From Lachnospiraceae bacterium (GTDB lineage: Bacteria; Bacillota; Clostridia; Lachnospirales; Lachnospiraceae), in assembly GCA_016285575.1 (NCBI GenBank), contig JAEEQX010000013.1, positions 1 through 34,842 of the forward strand: 34,842 bases of DNA, read 5' to 3'. The translations under genes were made by a program, and so were the position numbers. Positions 8,806 through 17,826 of the stretch are shown here, piece after piece. Each line of letters begins with the position of its first letter. Within the stretch, counting starts at the first letter, position 1. The notes beneath the pieces were generated by a model that saw only the letters and a program-made list of their open reading frames with translations, did no database searches and had not been told where the DNA came from.

Positions 8806-9801
8806 TTATTTTTCTACAGGTATTCCTTTTAGGAACATTATCTTATTGTGCACCCACTTACTAAGATGAGGTGCTCTACTTAAAATCATAAGATTTCTTC
8901 TGTCTTTTTTTGCAAGATACTTATTGGTCTTGATATCCACTCTCCAAAGTTTTAACTCTTTAAGTACCTTATCCGCCATGGGATTATTCTTCATCTTGGA
9001 TAAAGGTGTGTGGAGTGTATAATCAAGTCTCTGATATAACTGAAACTTTCTCGATTCTTCCAAAAGTGAATGATGCTTTTCTTCAACCAACTTTCTAACC
9101 ATATCTGAATTCTCTATCATGCAATCATAAAAGAGATTCTTGTAGGTATTGCGAGTGTTGCTTCCGAATCGAAGTATTATATTGTATCCTGTAATCTCGT
9201 ATGTATATATTGCATCGAATTCCTCTGCCATATATACCAAGAGTTCAAAATCTTCGTTGAGTCTTCCTTCGTTAAAAGAAAACTTTTTCATGAAATTCGC
9301 TTTTATCATCTTGGAGCAAAATGAACTGTCGCCAAGATGAAGTAATAGTTCGCGAAGATATTCTTCCGAGGTTTCCTTTACTATCTTACCGCTGTCTTTT
9401 AGCGGGCCACTCTCAAGTGTACCATCTTCTTTTCTGCATACCGCCATGCACTGTGCAACCAATGCATCAGGGTATTCATCAAAGACTTTGCTTAAGTTCT
9501 CAATGATATCCAATTCATAATAATCATCAGAATCGCAAAAGCAGATGTATGTGCCCGTTGCTTCTTTTATACCCACATTACGAGCACTTGATGAGCCACC
9601 GTTTTCCTTATGAATGGCTCTTACTCTCTTATCCTTCTCTTCATATTTTTTGCAAATATCAAGCGAGTCGTCCTTGGAGCCATCATCAATAAGAAGTACT
9701 TCTAGATTCTCATAAGTCTGATTAAGAATTGCATCAACGCATCTTACCAAATATGCACTTGAGTTATATACCGGTACTATAACCGATACTTTATCTGTCA
9801 T
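8806..9801 (-). CDS. GT2 family glycosyltransferase
   Basis: A 331-residue GT-A fold glycosyltransferase. Visible motifs are the N-terminal VSVIVPVYNSSAYLVRCVDA, LIDDGSKDDS near 37-46, NGGSSSARNVGI near 70 and the DxD-type metal site in CFCDSDDYYELD near 91. The C-terminal 100 residues are basic and mostly helical, without a clear membrane segment. It would transfer a sugar from a nucleotide donor to the growing lipid-linked repeat unit in the cytoplasm. It ends 5 bases before the ABC exporter start, within the operon. Donor and linkage cannot be read from the sequence. Confidence 0.88.
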   Translation of the reverse strand: MTDKVSVIVPVYNSSAYLVRCVDAILNQTYENLEVLLIDDGSKDDSLDICKKYEEKDKRVRAIHKENGGSSSARNVGIKEATGTYICFCDSDDYYELDIIENLSKVFDEYPDALVAQCMAVCRKEDGTLESGPLKDSGKIVKETSEEYLRELLLHLGDSSFCSKMIKANFMKKFSFNEGRLNEDFELLVYMAEEFDAIYTYEITGYNIILRFGSNTRNTYKNLFYDCMIENSDMVRKLVEEKHHSLLEESRKFQLYQRLDYTLHTPLSKMKNNPMADKVLKELKLWRVDIKTNKYLAKKDRRNLMILSRAPHLSKWVHNKIMFLKGIPVEK

Positions 9802-9849
9802 CTATACCATCCATTCACTCATCATTTCGTATGAGTCTGTAAATGCATT

Positions 9850-11040
9850 TTATTCAAGCCCGACAAGTTTTTTATACATCTTCTTTTGGCGGATTACTCT
9901 CGCTTCGCTAAGAGGTCCTGACTCGAAAAAGAAAGGCTTGTCTTCAAGTATCGCTTCACTTAGTTTAAGTAATCTCTTGGCAGCTTCCTCGTGATTCCAT
10001 CCACCTTCCAAGGTCTCGTATGCGTTCTCACCCAGGGAAAGTCTCCACTTTTGATCCCTTGATAATTCGGCTACCAGAGAAGCCATTTTCTTATAATCGC
10101 CTGACGGGAAAATGAGCCCGTTTTGTCTATGCTTAATAAGCGTAGGAACCGCACCTGCGGCGTGGGATGCAACTATCGCACATCCTGCATTCATCGCTTC
10201 GTTAAGTACTGCTCCCCAGCCCTCTCTGTAGTCACTGCTTAAAATGTATACATCTGCATCATTCATAAGTTCTCTGACTTCATCGGGCGACTTGGCGCCT
10301 AATAATTCTATCTTGTCGGATAATGATTTCTTGGTAATTTCTGACTGAATCTTATCCTTACAGTCTCCATCGCCAACTATTGTAATCTTATATCCGATTC
10401 CTTCAGCATCAAGATAAGTTGCCAATTCAATGAGACTCTCAGGATGCTTCCATCCTATCATTCTGCCGGCCCAGAGAATATGAAGTACATCATGTTCTCT
10501 GCGTCTGTCCCTTCTCTCCTTTCGTTCATCATCGCTATAAGAAATGAACTCAGGAAAATATCCCCACTTGAATCTCTTGCCGGGGTAGGCTCTGATGATA
10601 TTAAAATCATCCTGCACATAAGCTCCCGCACAAAGAAGGTAAACTCTCGAATTATTGAATCTCGTATGATCCTTGTACTTTTTCACAAGTCCTCTCGGAG
10701 ATATCCATTTCCACTGACCTTCTTTATAGAGTCTCTCGGAATATCTGATTACGGGCTTATCTTCATTCAGTCTGTCGATGATAATCGACTCGTCTTCGCA
10801 TCCTCCGAATACCACGATATCACTTTCGGCTATTATCTTTTTGGCCTCGTATTCATCCTCGTAATACTTCTTTAAAAAAGGAAGACTGTCGAAGTCACCG
10901 CCCCAGCCCATCCTGATGCGTTCTTCTTCCATGGGCTCGGTCTGAATAAATGTATAATTATCACCCAGGTTTTCGTAGAGCACGCGACTCACGGGAAGCT
11001 GATGGTGATTGATGTAATTGGAAACAAATGCTAACTTCAT
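9850..11040 (-). CDS. GT4 family glycosyltransferase (GT-B fold)
   Basis: Start taken at ATG 11040, which overlaps the upstream stop by one base (TGATG); a TTG three bases earlier is less likely. The 396-residue protein has the two Rossmann-like halves of GT-B enzymes: N-terminal KLAFVSNYINHHQLP, then the C-terminal donor half with ILWAGRMIGWKHPESLI, KITIVGDGD, LLGAKSPDEV and the EX7E motif in EGWGAVLNEAMNAGCAIVAS. This is a retaining family (GT4). It is soluble or membrane-associated and adds one sugar of the repeat unit. It is the second of two adjacent GT4 genes; the two differ in sequence and probably form different linkages. Confidence 0.88.
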   Translation of the reverse strand: MKLAFVSNYINHHQLPVSRVLYENLGDNYTFIQTEPMEEERIRMGWGGDFDSLPFLKKYYEDEYEAKKIIAESDIVVFGGCEDESIIIDRLNEDKPVIRYSERLYKEGQWKWISPRGLVKKYKDHTRFNNSRVYLLCAGAYVQDDFNIIRAYPGKRFKWGYFPEFISYSDDERKERRDRRREHDVLHILWAGRMIGWKHPESLIELATYLDAEGIGYKITIVGDGDCKDKIQSEITKKSLSDKIELLGAKSPDEVRELMNDADVYILSSDYREGWGAVLNEAMNAGCAIVASHAAGAVPTLIKHRQNGLIFPSGDYKKMASLVAELSRDQKWRLSLGENAYETLEGGWNHEEAAKRLLKLSEAILEDKPFFFESGPLSEARVIRQKKMYKKLVGLE

Positions 11041-12314
11041 CAATTTTTCTTATCTATCTCAGAATATATTTCTTTTAATCTGCCAAGGTTCTTATTGGCA
11101 TCATGCGTATTTCTCGCATGATTGCATGCCTTTTCGCACATCTTTAAAAGTTCTTCGCTGTCTTTTTCATCGAACACTTTTATTACGGCTTCGCTAAGCA
11201 TATCTGCATTGCACGAAGGGAATATATATCCTTCATCTTCATTAATGAGATTTCTGACTCCGCCGCAATCACTCGTGACAACGGGCATCTTAAGAAGCAT
11301 CGCTTCGCCAAGCGAATTGGGCGAATTCTCCATAATGGAAGGAAGAACGAATACATTGGATTTTAAGTATCTCTCCTTCATCGCCTTGGCATCAAGACTT
11401 CCGGTGAATACAACATTGTCTTTTAAATCATTCTTGTTAATTAGCTCGTTAATGTACCTACCGTATTCGCCGATAAGTATCTTTTTCTTAAGACTGTCTT
11501 CGCCGTTAATCTTATTACCTGCAACATACAGCTTTACATCAGGATACTTTTCCTTAATATGCGCCAATGCCTTGAGGCATACATGAAGCCCTTTGATCGG
11601 ATAGTCTCCCTGGCTTACAAATATCGAATGCTTCTCACACGAATCGTAATTCCAGCTGCCTTCATAAAAGTTCGAACGAAGAGTCTCGTTCATAAAATAA
11701 TACACGGCATTCGAATTGATCTTTTTTACATTTTCTCTGTCCCAATCGGTACGCCCGGTTACATTACCTGCTATCTTAATAGCCTCAATCTCGTGCTCGC
11801 CTCGTATCGTATACTTGTCAAACTGCTCTTTTATTCCGTCTTTTTTCAGAGCATCTCTTAATGTCTTTTTATTTATTATCTTTTCGGGCAGTGCATCAAA
11901 ATAATGTCTTGCATATACACTGATTAATCCCTGTATGCCTATCAATATCTTGGAAGGATGATGACAAGCCTTGCACATGGCAAGCGTATGCGAATATTCA
12001 GTACCGAATATATGTATCACATCGGGCTTAAAATCATCAAGGATAACGCTGAATCTCTCTTCAAGCGCATCGTCATACAGATGAAAGTTCACTCTGTCCT
12101 CATAAAAGGCGTATGCGGTTATTTCATAATCGCCTTTAAAATCGGAATGACTCTTGTCCCAGGGAAAACAAACTCCGAGAGTGATATTCGAATCGTTATC
12201 GAAAATCAGTTTTTCGGAGAGAGCGCTAAGCCAGCCTTCCTTGTTGCCTATATTCATATCAAGGTGCTTTGCAACCACGGGAATACACTGATTGCATAAC
12301 CACAATACTCTCAT
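11040..12314 (-). CDS. GT4 family glycosyltransferase (GT-B fold)
   Basis: A 424-residue GT-B glycosyltransferase. The N-terminal half begins RVLWLCNQCIPVVAKHLDM and contains DVIHIFGTEYSH. The donor-binding half has FVSQGDYPIKGLHVCLKA, KLYVAGNKI, VVFTGSLDAKAM and the EX7E motif in ENSPNSLGEAMLLKMPVVTS. The family is retaining and uses nucleotide sugars in the cytoplasm. The gene is 18 bases after the upstream GT2 stop, and its stop overlaps the next start by one base. Around the start an 11-base unit (AGAGATATGAG) is present twice in tandem with a 14-base period, so a second ATG lies 14 bases upstream but reaches a stop at once; the annotated ATG is the only useful one. Confidence 0.87.
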   Translation of the reverse strand: MRVLWLCNQCIPVVAKHLDMNIGNKEGWLSALSEKLIFDNDSNITLGVCFPWDKSHSDFKGDYEITAYAFYEDRVNFHLYDDALEERFSVILDDFKPDVIHIFGTEYSHTLAMCKACHHPSKILIGIQGLISVYARHYFDALPEKIINKKTLRDALKKDGIKEQFDKYTIRGEHEIEAIKIAGNVTGRTDWDRENVKKINSNAVYYFMNETLRSNFYEGSWNYDSCEKHSIFVSQGDYPIKGLHVCLKALAHIKEKYPDVKLYVAGNKINGEDSLKKKILIGEYGRYINELINKNDLKDNVVFTGSLDAKAMKERYLKSNVFVLPSIMENSPNSLGEAMLLKMPVVTSDCGGVRNLINEDEGYIFPSCNADMLSEAVIKVFDEKDSEELLKMCEKACNHARNTHDANKNLGRLKEIYSEIDKKN

Positions 12315-12332
12315 ATCTCTACACTCATATCT

Positions 12333-13121
12333 CTATCCGCGTGAGTAGATCTTTCTCTTTATCTTGTCGTACAGCGGAGCAAATATACTCTTTTGAGCTA
12401 TCCATGTTCTAAGCGGCTGAAGTGTAAGAATCATTATCCTTCTGTAATGAGCCGCTCTTTTTTTGCCCATGTATTTTTCTACTATTTCTCTATGTTCAGC
12501 TTTATCTCTTTTTTGATTCTCTTTATTCTCGGAATAACCGCCGCCTTCATATGATGCAACCGTTATACCAAGATATGCAGGCCTTATATTCTTTTCAAAG
12601 AAACATCTTAAAAAGAAATCGTAATCAGCTCTTATCTTGTAAGAAGTATTAAGCGATATCTCATCCCACAAAAGTCTGTCAAAAAAACATGACTGATGAT
12701 TGGGCATATGTCTATAGCATATAGACTCGGTTATCTCCTTAGGCTGTGAAATAATCTGTGATGCAGTCTCAAAATATGCATCACCGTAATATATTCTCCT
12801 GCCCGGATTATCATCTATTGCTTTCGAAGTATTTTTTAGAACATCCTCGTCATAAAAAGTATCGCCGCAATTCATAAAGATGACATAGTCACCTTTGGCA
12901 TGTGATACAGCAGCATTCATCGCATCATAGATGCCATTATCCTTTTCGCTGTATACCTTAATCTTTTCATTTGCAGGAATCGAATCAAGAGAGTTGTCGC
13001 TTGATCCACCGTCCTTAACCACTATCTCATAGTCTTCATATGACTGGGACAGTATGTTGTTAATCGTATATGCTAACTTTTCTCCTGCGTTGAAGCAAAC
13101 TGTAATTACACTGAATTTCAT
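12333..13121 (-). CDS. WcaE-like GT2 glycosyltransferase
   Basis: A 262-residue GT2 enzyme of the WcaE-like type. Motifs: FSVITVCFNAGEKL at 3-16, VKDGGSSDNSLD at 35-46, SEKDNGIYDAMNAAVSHAKG at 58-77 and FMNCGDTFYDED at 82-93, where N-x-G-D takes the place of the usual DxD as is common in this subfamily. LLWDE and IRADYDFFLRC follow, and the C-terminus is basic. It would add a sugar to the repeat unit in the cytoplasm. It lies between the EpsG-like polymerase (34-base gap) and the GT4 pair. The donor is unknown. Confidence 0.85.
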   Translation of the reverse strand: MKFSVITVCFNAGEKLAYTINNILSQSYEDYEIVVKDGGSSDNSLDSIPANEKIKVYSEKDNGIYDAMNAAVSHAKGDYVIFMNCGDTFYDEDVLKNTSKAIDDNPGRRIYYGDAYFETASQIISQPKEITESICYRHMPNHQSCFFDRLLWDEISLNTSYKIRADYDFFLRCFFEKNIRPAYLGITVASYEGGGYSENKENQKRDKAEHREIVEKYMGKKRAAHYRRIMILTLQPLRTWIAQKSIFAPLYDKIKRKIYSRG

Positions 13122-13155
13122 TAGTTAATCCGTTAAGCGATATCTACCAAATATC

Positions 13156-14262
13156 TTAGTTAATCACCCAGTTAAAGTAAGGAATAAGTCTCGTTCCGTT
13201 AGTCTCACTGGAATATATGAAGTATGCATAATATGCAAATCCAACTACTATAAGTCCTACCTTGAGTAATACTCTAAGCCACTTCTTGGGTATCTCATCA
13301 ATGAATGCAGGTATTAAAATCAACTGGAAGATGTTGAAGTAATAACCGATTCTTGATACCACCGGAAGGAATGAACAGCATATATACACAATTGCAGCGA
13401 AGATATTCATGTTGAAATAAAATCTGTACTTTTCGCTGTCCTTAATTACTTTCTTATAAAGGATGATGGCAACTATCAATACCACGATGCATCTTGCGAT
13501 ATTAAAGTAACTTATATCCACAACATCATATATCGAATTCTCGTAGTGAGGATATACGAGGAATACAAGTCTTCTGTATACCTTGGGAAGGAACAAAAGA
13601 CTTGCGCTTAATGTGGACATAACTGCAATTGACCAAGGCTTCCATTTAATAAGTCCAAGAGGGTAAGCAACCAATACAATCAGTATTGAGATATGGAATG
13701 TCGATGCCAAAATAACCAGCAAGAAAAACTTCCAAAACTCTCTCTTGAAGATATATTTTACTGAATAAAAAGCTACTGCAAATGCAAGATAACTTCTTAT
13801 TGAGTTGTAACTTGATGCATAGTAACCAAGAAGCATAAAGAGCGCAAATGATATTGCAAAATCATCGCTTTGATCTCTTAATCCCTTAAGGAAAAAGAAT
13901 ATGGTTACAAATGCAACTATCGCAAATATTATGATGTACTGCTTGCCATCGAATCCAAACAAAAGTTGGATGAACTTAACAAGCAGATTGAATCCGAACT
14001 CTGTGGCTACAGACGCATCTCTTTTTTGAGCAAGCAAAGAAAAGATATCGGTGTAGCTCCAATAATCTCCGCCGACCGCTATACGCGTAGCCGACATCGA
14101 GAACAACAGGAAAAATATGAGTGCAAGTACTGCATTGTTTTTAATATATCCTCTGCTCTGACACGGATTCTCAAAAAACGACTTATCCGTTCTGATCCAC
14201 TCATTATCGGTGAGGAATGCTATACCTATAGTCAGCGCAGCAAGTATTAAATATACTGCCAT
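13156..14262 (-). CDS. EpsG-family polysaccharide polymerase (Wzy-like)
   Basis: A 368-residue membrane protein with about ten helices, matching the EpsG family of Gram-positive exopolysaccharide loci. Typical parts are MSATRIAVGGDYWSYTDIF in the first outer loop, GFNLLVKFIQLLFG, then YNSIRSYLAFAVAFYSVKYI and FHISILIVLVAYPLG. Members are thought to polymerise lipid-linked repeat units outside the membrane in the Wzx/Wzy-type route. It is the only clear polymerase candidate in the main operon; a second GT-C-like protein at 18631-20232 is less typical. The gene lies between two GT2 genes with short gaps. Family assignment rests on motif resemblance. Confidence 0.85.
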   Translation of the reverse strand: MAVYLILAALTIGIAFLTDNEWIRTDKSFFENPCQSRGYIKNNAVLALIFFLLFSMSATRIAVGGDYWSYTDIFSLLAQKRDASVATEFGFNLLVKFIQLLFGFDGKQYIIIFAIVAFVTIFFFLKGLRDQSDDFAISFALFMLLGYYASSYNSIRSYLAFAVAFYSVKYIFKREFWKFFLLVILASTFHISILIVLVAYPLGLIKWKPWSIAVMSTLSASLLFLPKVYRRLVFLVYPHYENSIYDVVDISYFNIARCIVVLIVAIILYKKVIKDSEKYRFYFNMNIFAAIVYICCSFLPVVSRIGYYFNIFQLILIPAFIDEIPKKWLRVLLKVGLIVVGFAYYAYFIYSSETNGTRLIPYFNWVIN

Positions 14263-14286
14263 GCGTATCTCCTTGCGAGCCTGAGA

Positions 14287-15084
14287 TTAATTGTTCTCCT
14301 GTAATAATCTGTATCCTTCGCGAATGCCATCCTTCATAAGTCTGTTGGCATTCTTTCTGTCTATCTCACCCTTAAACATATCTTTCTTAACAAGGATGAA
14401 TCTAAGTCTCCAAAGCCATGCACTCTTGCCATATAGAAAGGCAAAGAGGACTCCTCGGTCAAAGAAAAACTTTTCATTAAATCCCGAAAACCAGGTGGAC
14501 TCACTTGGAGTCTCACTTCCAAGAAGAACGGGTGAAGCATACATAGCAACTTTTTTATCGTATGCATCCTTTAAAAAAATTGAGTCTTCTCCGTTACTGT
14601 ACTTGGCTCCACCTCCAAAAAGAGTGGAATACTTGAGACCTTTTTCTTTTAATACATCCGTCTTAACAGCAATGCTGTAAGCGGGATATCTGCCGATATT
14701 GTATCTGCCAAGTTTCTTATACTCTGTGTTGTAATAAGTTCTTCTTTCCTCACAAACATTGAAGTTAAACATTATCATGTCTGCTTCGGGGTGGGAGGTG
14801 AATTCGTCAACTACTTTCTTTTCGTATCCGTCGTCATATACGATATCATCATCGCAAAAGAGTACGTAATCGCCATATGCTTCATCGATGCACATGTTTC
14901 TGTTAACACCGACTCCTCTGCTTTTTGAACATATCACCTTAACCTTGTGAGAATTGTACTCCCTCTCTTCAAGAGAGTCTGTATCGCACTGGTTGACGAT
15001 TATCGCATCCGAATCAAGATGCATATCTTCAATCATCTTATTAACATCTTTATTAAGTGAAGATACAAGAAGAGTTAAGCCCAT
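14287..15084 (-). CDS. GT2 family glycosyltransferase
   Basis: A 265-residue GT-A type protein. It begins GLTLLVSSLNKDVNKMIED, has SRGVGVNRNMCIDEAYGDYV and the acidic metal site FCDDDIVYDDGY near residue 76, and later YSNGEDSIFLKDAY, where a conserved ED pair fits the catalytic-base region of GT2 enzymes. The first strand is less typical than in the other GT2 proteins of the locus. It starts directly after the stop of the Wzz-like gene, with a good ribosome site (GGGAG) inside that gene's end. It likely adds one of the first sugars after the priming enzyme. The donor is unknown. Confidence 0.83.
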   Translation of the reverse strand: MGLTLLVSSLNKDVNKMIEDMHLDSDAIIVNQCDTDSLEEREYNSHKVKVICSKSRGVGVNRNMCIDEAYGDYVLFCDDDIVYDDGYEKKVVDEFTSHPEADMIMFNFNVCEERRTYYNTEYKKLGRYNIGRYPAYSIAVKTDVLKEKGLKYSTLFGGGAKYSNGEDSIFLKDAYDKKVAMYASPVLLGSETPSESTWFSGFNEKFFFDRGVLFAFLYGKSAWLWRLRFILVKKDMFKGEIDRKNANRLMKDGIREGYRLLQENN

Positions 15085-16341
15085 CTATTCTCCCTTGGTA
15101 ATATCTGATTCACTGCTAATTGTCTTGTAAATATCTTCTTTAAGTTTCTTGGTTGAAGAGCAAAACGGTGAGAAGATGTATCTCTTAATAAGTGATGAAT
15201 TAACATCATAAAGAATCGCACCTACTACATTTGCGCCTTGAATTCTAAGTAAATCAAGTGCTCTCTCAACAAGCTTGCCATTATGATCGCCAGCCTTAAT
15301 AAGAACGATAACCGCATCGCACTTTGCTGCATTGACAGCTACCTGAGGCTCCATGTTTACTGAGCCCTGAGCAATCAATTCGTACTCGGGACTTGAGAAG
15401 TAAGCATCCTCTTTCATGATCTCGCAACAGTCAATCTTAAATATCTCGTTCTCTCTCTGCTCCTTGATGATGCAGTTAAGATGATTGACAACATAATCTG
15501 TATTATCAAGAAGTGAAGTTCCGACAACCGCGATCTTTTTATATCCTGAAGTAACCTTAAGGTAGTTAACCTCGAGCCACTTGCTGTAAAACTCAGTCTT
15601 CTTGTTAGACTTCATAGCCATGTGTCCAAGATAACTCTCGTCCGAATCTCGATTGTAAAGACGCATCTTATCAGTAGTAATACCAAGTGCGGGTATACCG
15701 TATCTGATCTCAGTAACCGAAGGAACATATATTGATGTATCCCATACAAAGTAAAGGATAACGATTATAAAAGATATCACTCCGCCGACTATCGCACCTG
15801 CGATAACCATGTTAAGAGTTCTGTCTTCGAATCCGACTATCTCGGGTGCTGAAGCACTCTTAAGAATACGTGCAGAGTCTACTTCTTTTAACTCGGGAGC
15901 AAACTTGGCAACAGCCTTTGCAAAAGCATCAGCTAAATCTTTTGCTTCATTAAGGTCAGTTGACTGAGCTGTAATTACAACGATTCTCGCATCAGTTAAA
16001 AGTGTAGCCGATACCTTTTCTTCTGCTTCTGCGGGAGGAATGATTCTCTTGGCTGCATCCTGCGCATAAGTCATGATGTAATCGTTATACACTAACGTCT
16101 CCCATGTATGCTTGTTGATGTATATATCCTCAAGTTCCATCTTGTCTGTATACTCGAGATATACGCTAGATGTAGATGAGAAGAGTGTCTCGCCAGAGAG
16201 TACATTCTTAACAAGATAATATATTCCGCCAAAGAGAATAGCACCGATGCAAATACCATATACGACGAATCGCATTCTCTTTATAGACACTAACAACATT
16301 AACCTAATATCAACAGGTTCTTTACTGTACGGTACTTTCAT
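15085..16341 (-). CDS. Wzz-like chain-length protein fused to a degenerate BY-kinase domain
   Basis: A 418-residue protein. A Wzz domain spans residues 1-205, with TM1 at about 25-48, an outer region, and TM2 at about 177-200. The cytoplasmic part (about 255-400) has the fold pattern of a bacterial tyrosine kinase: YKKIAVVGTSLLDNTDYVVN stands where Walker A should be, FKIDCCE at 301-307 at the A' site, and CDAVIVLIKAGD at 341-352 at Walker B. The P-loop GK(S/T) is absent, and no tyrosine-rich tail is present (the end is SSESDITKGE). It therefore probably cannot bind ATP in the normal way and may only act as a structural regulator of chain length. It overlaps the priming transferase gene by 20 bases. 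No separate intact BY-kinase or phosphatase is seen nearby. Confidence 0.85.
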   Translation of the reverse strand: MKVPYSKEPVDIRLMLLVSIKRMRFVVYGICIGAILFGGIYYLVKNVLSGETLFSSTSSVYLEYTDKMELEDIYINKHTWETLVYNDYIMTYAQDAAKRIIPPAEAEEKVSATLLTDARIVVITAQSTDLNEAKDLADAFAKAVAKFAPELKEVDSARILKSASAPEIVGFEDRTLNMVIAGAIVGGVISFIIVILYFVWDTSIYVPSVTEIRYGIPALGITTDKMRLYNRDSDESYLGHMAMKSNKKTEFYSKWLEVNYLKVTSGYKKIAVVGTSLLDNTDYVVNHLNCIIKEQRENEIFKIDCCEIMKEDAYFSSPEYELIAQGSVNMEPQVAVNAAKCDAVIVLIKAGDHNGKLVERALDLLRIQGANVVGAILYDVNSSLIKRYIFSPFCSSTKKLKEDIYKTISSESDITKGE

Positions 16342-17725
16342 CGTTGTCCTCCTCGGTAGCTTTAGCTGACTTCATTGCTGTAATCTGGTTCTCTGCGACA
16401 CCTTCTGTAGCATCCGGTGTCAACAATACTCTAAGTGTCAAAAGCATTAGCCTGATATCAAGCCATGTTGAATATCCTTCAATGTATGCAAGGTCAAGTT
16501 TTAACTTGTCATAAGGTGTGGTGTTGTATTTTCCATAAACCTGCGCGTATCCTGCAAGTCCTGCCTTAACCTTGGTTCTGAATGCAAATTCCGGCATCTC
16601 TTTTACATATTCCTCGATAATCTCAGGTCTCTCGGGACGAGGTCCTATGAATGACATATCACCCTTGAGGATGTTGAAAAGCTGGGGCAATTCATCTACT
16701 CTGATTTTTCTGATTATCTTACCAATCCATGTGATACGATCATCATCCTTTTGTGCGAGTCTGGCTTTTCCGTCAGCCTCGGCATTGACCTTCATGGAAC
16801 GGAACTTAATAATCTTGAACTGCTTGTCGTATCTTGTAACTCTGACCTGCTTATATAACACGGGACCACCGTCAGTGATCTTGATTAAAATCGCCGTGAT
16901 AATCATTATCGGGAATGTAAGTATAATCAGAATGAGTGAACATACGATATCAATCGCTCTCTTAACAAATCTCTGTTCAAAAGTGAGCGGATACTCTCTG
17001 GTCAAAAGAATCGGAGTATCGAAGAAATGAAGTACGTCCGCTCCCTGAACGATAACGTCGGAAATCTTGGGCATCATATATACTCTTATGGACTTGCTGT
17101 AGCAAAACTTAAGAATATCATTACGTGACTTCTGAGGAATATCCCATACAACTACGCCCTGGTATCTGTTGGGAATCTCTTTTAATACCGCATCGAGTCC
17201 CTCAGATATATTCATGATCTTAACTATCTCAAAACGGTCTTTTCTGGTCTTGAACTTTTCAACTATCTCATCGACAGGTCTCTCACCGCATACCAAAAGA
17301 AGATCGCGAGGAGCAAATACCGAGCGATATATGAGATTGGATAAGAAAGCCCAACCAAGTGAGAATACCATCTCAGCTGCCGTTAATATCAAGATGTATT
17401 TGGGATTGATAAGACGCGCGTTCATAAGAGCAATCTGTGCATAGCCGATGGTGTTGGCTGCCAGTATTGAGAAAGCGTGTGATAAGAATATCTCAAAACT
17501 TCTCAAGTATCCGACTTTTCCTGCGCCGTATACCAAGAAGAATCCAAAAAGAATGGCTGCGTATATAGCAATCAAAAGAGCATCACCTTTTTGCCAAAAG
17601 TGAATTTCCAACATGTTCTTATATCCAAACAACCATATAAGTGCGAAGCCTGCAACATCAAGTATGTATTCAACCGTTACAAGCTGTAAAACCAATATTC
17701 TTTTTATGGAATCGAGTTTTCCCAT
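16322..17725 (-). CDS. polyprenyl glycosylphosphotransferase (WbaP/EPS priming enzyme)
   Basis: A 467-residue priming enzyme. It has four or five membrane helices in the first ~140 residues, a nucleotide-fold middle part, one helix near 260-285 (RAIDIVCSLILIILTFPIMI) and the catalytic C-terminal bacterial sugar transferase domain. Conserved parts are FKIIKFRSMKV, the DE pair in RVDELPQLFNILKGDMSFIG, PRPERPE and TKVKAGLAGYAQVYG. It moves a sugar-1-phosphate from a UDP-sugar to undecaprenyl phosphate, the first step of the repeat unit. It is the first gene of the operon, 70 bases downstream of a good promoter, with ribosome site GGGAG. Which sugar is used (glucose, galactose or an amino sugar) cannot be read reliably. 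Confidence 0.92.
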   Translation of the reverse strand: MGKLDSIKRILVLQLVTVEYILDVAGFALIWLFGYKNMLEIHFWQKGDALLIAIYAAILFGFFLVYGAGKVGYLRSFEIFLSHAFSILAANTIGYAQIALMNARLINPKYILILTAAEMVFSLGWAFLSNLIYRSVFAPRDLLLVCGERPVDEIVEKFKTRKDRFEIVKIMNISEGLDAVLKEIPNRYQGVVVWDIPQKSRNDILKFCYSKSIRVYMMPKISDVIVQGADVLHFFDTPILLTREYPLTFEQRFVKRAIDIVCSLILIILTFPIMIITAILIKITDGGPVLYKQVRVTRYDKQFKIIKFRSMKVNAEADGKARLAQKDDDRITWIGKIIRKIRVDELPQLFNILKGDMSFIGPRPERPEIIEEYVKEMPEFAFRTKVKAGLAGYAQVYGKYNTTPYDKLKLDLAYIEGYSTWLDIRLMLLTLRVLLTPDATEGVAENQITAMKSAKATEEDNDESTVQ

Positions 17726-17796
17726 AAAAAACTCCCGAGTAATATATTAAAAGTTACTACGCATAGGCCACTTGTGGGCATGGCATAGTTCATTTT

Positions 17797-17825
17797 ATTA
17801 TATCACACGAGAGGTCAAATCGCAA
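17797..17825 (-). promoter_or_regulatory. sigma-A-type promoter of the polysaccharide operon
   Basis: On the minus strand a TATAAT -10 box (17797-17802) is preceded, with a perfect 17-base spacer, by TTGCGA (17820-17825, 4 of 6 consensus matches). It lies about 70 bases upstream of the priming transferase ATG and just after the terminator-like repeat of the preceding operon. Two similar sites, CACTTGTGGGC (17769-17779, in the leader) and CACATGTGGGC (17846-17856, upstream), flank it on both sides and could bind a regulator. Confidence 0.7.
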
Positions 17826-17826
17826 G

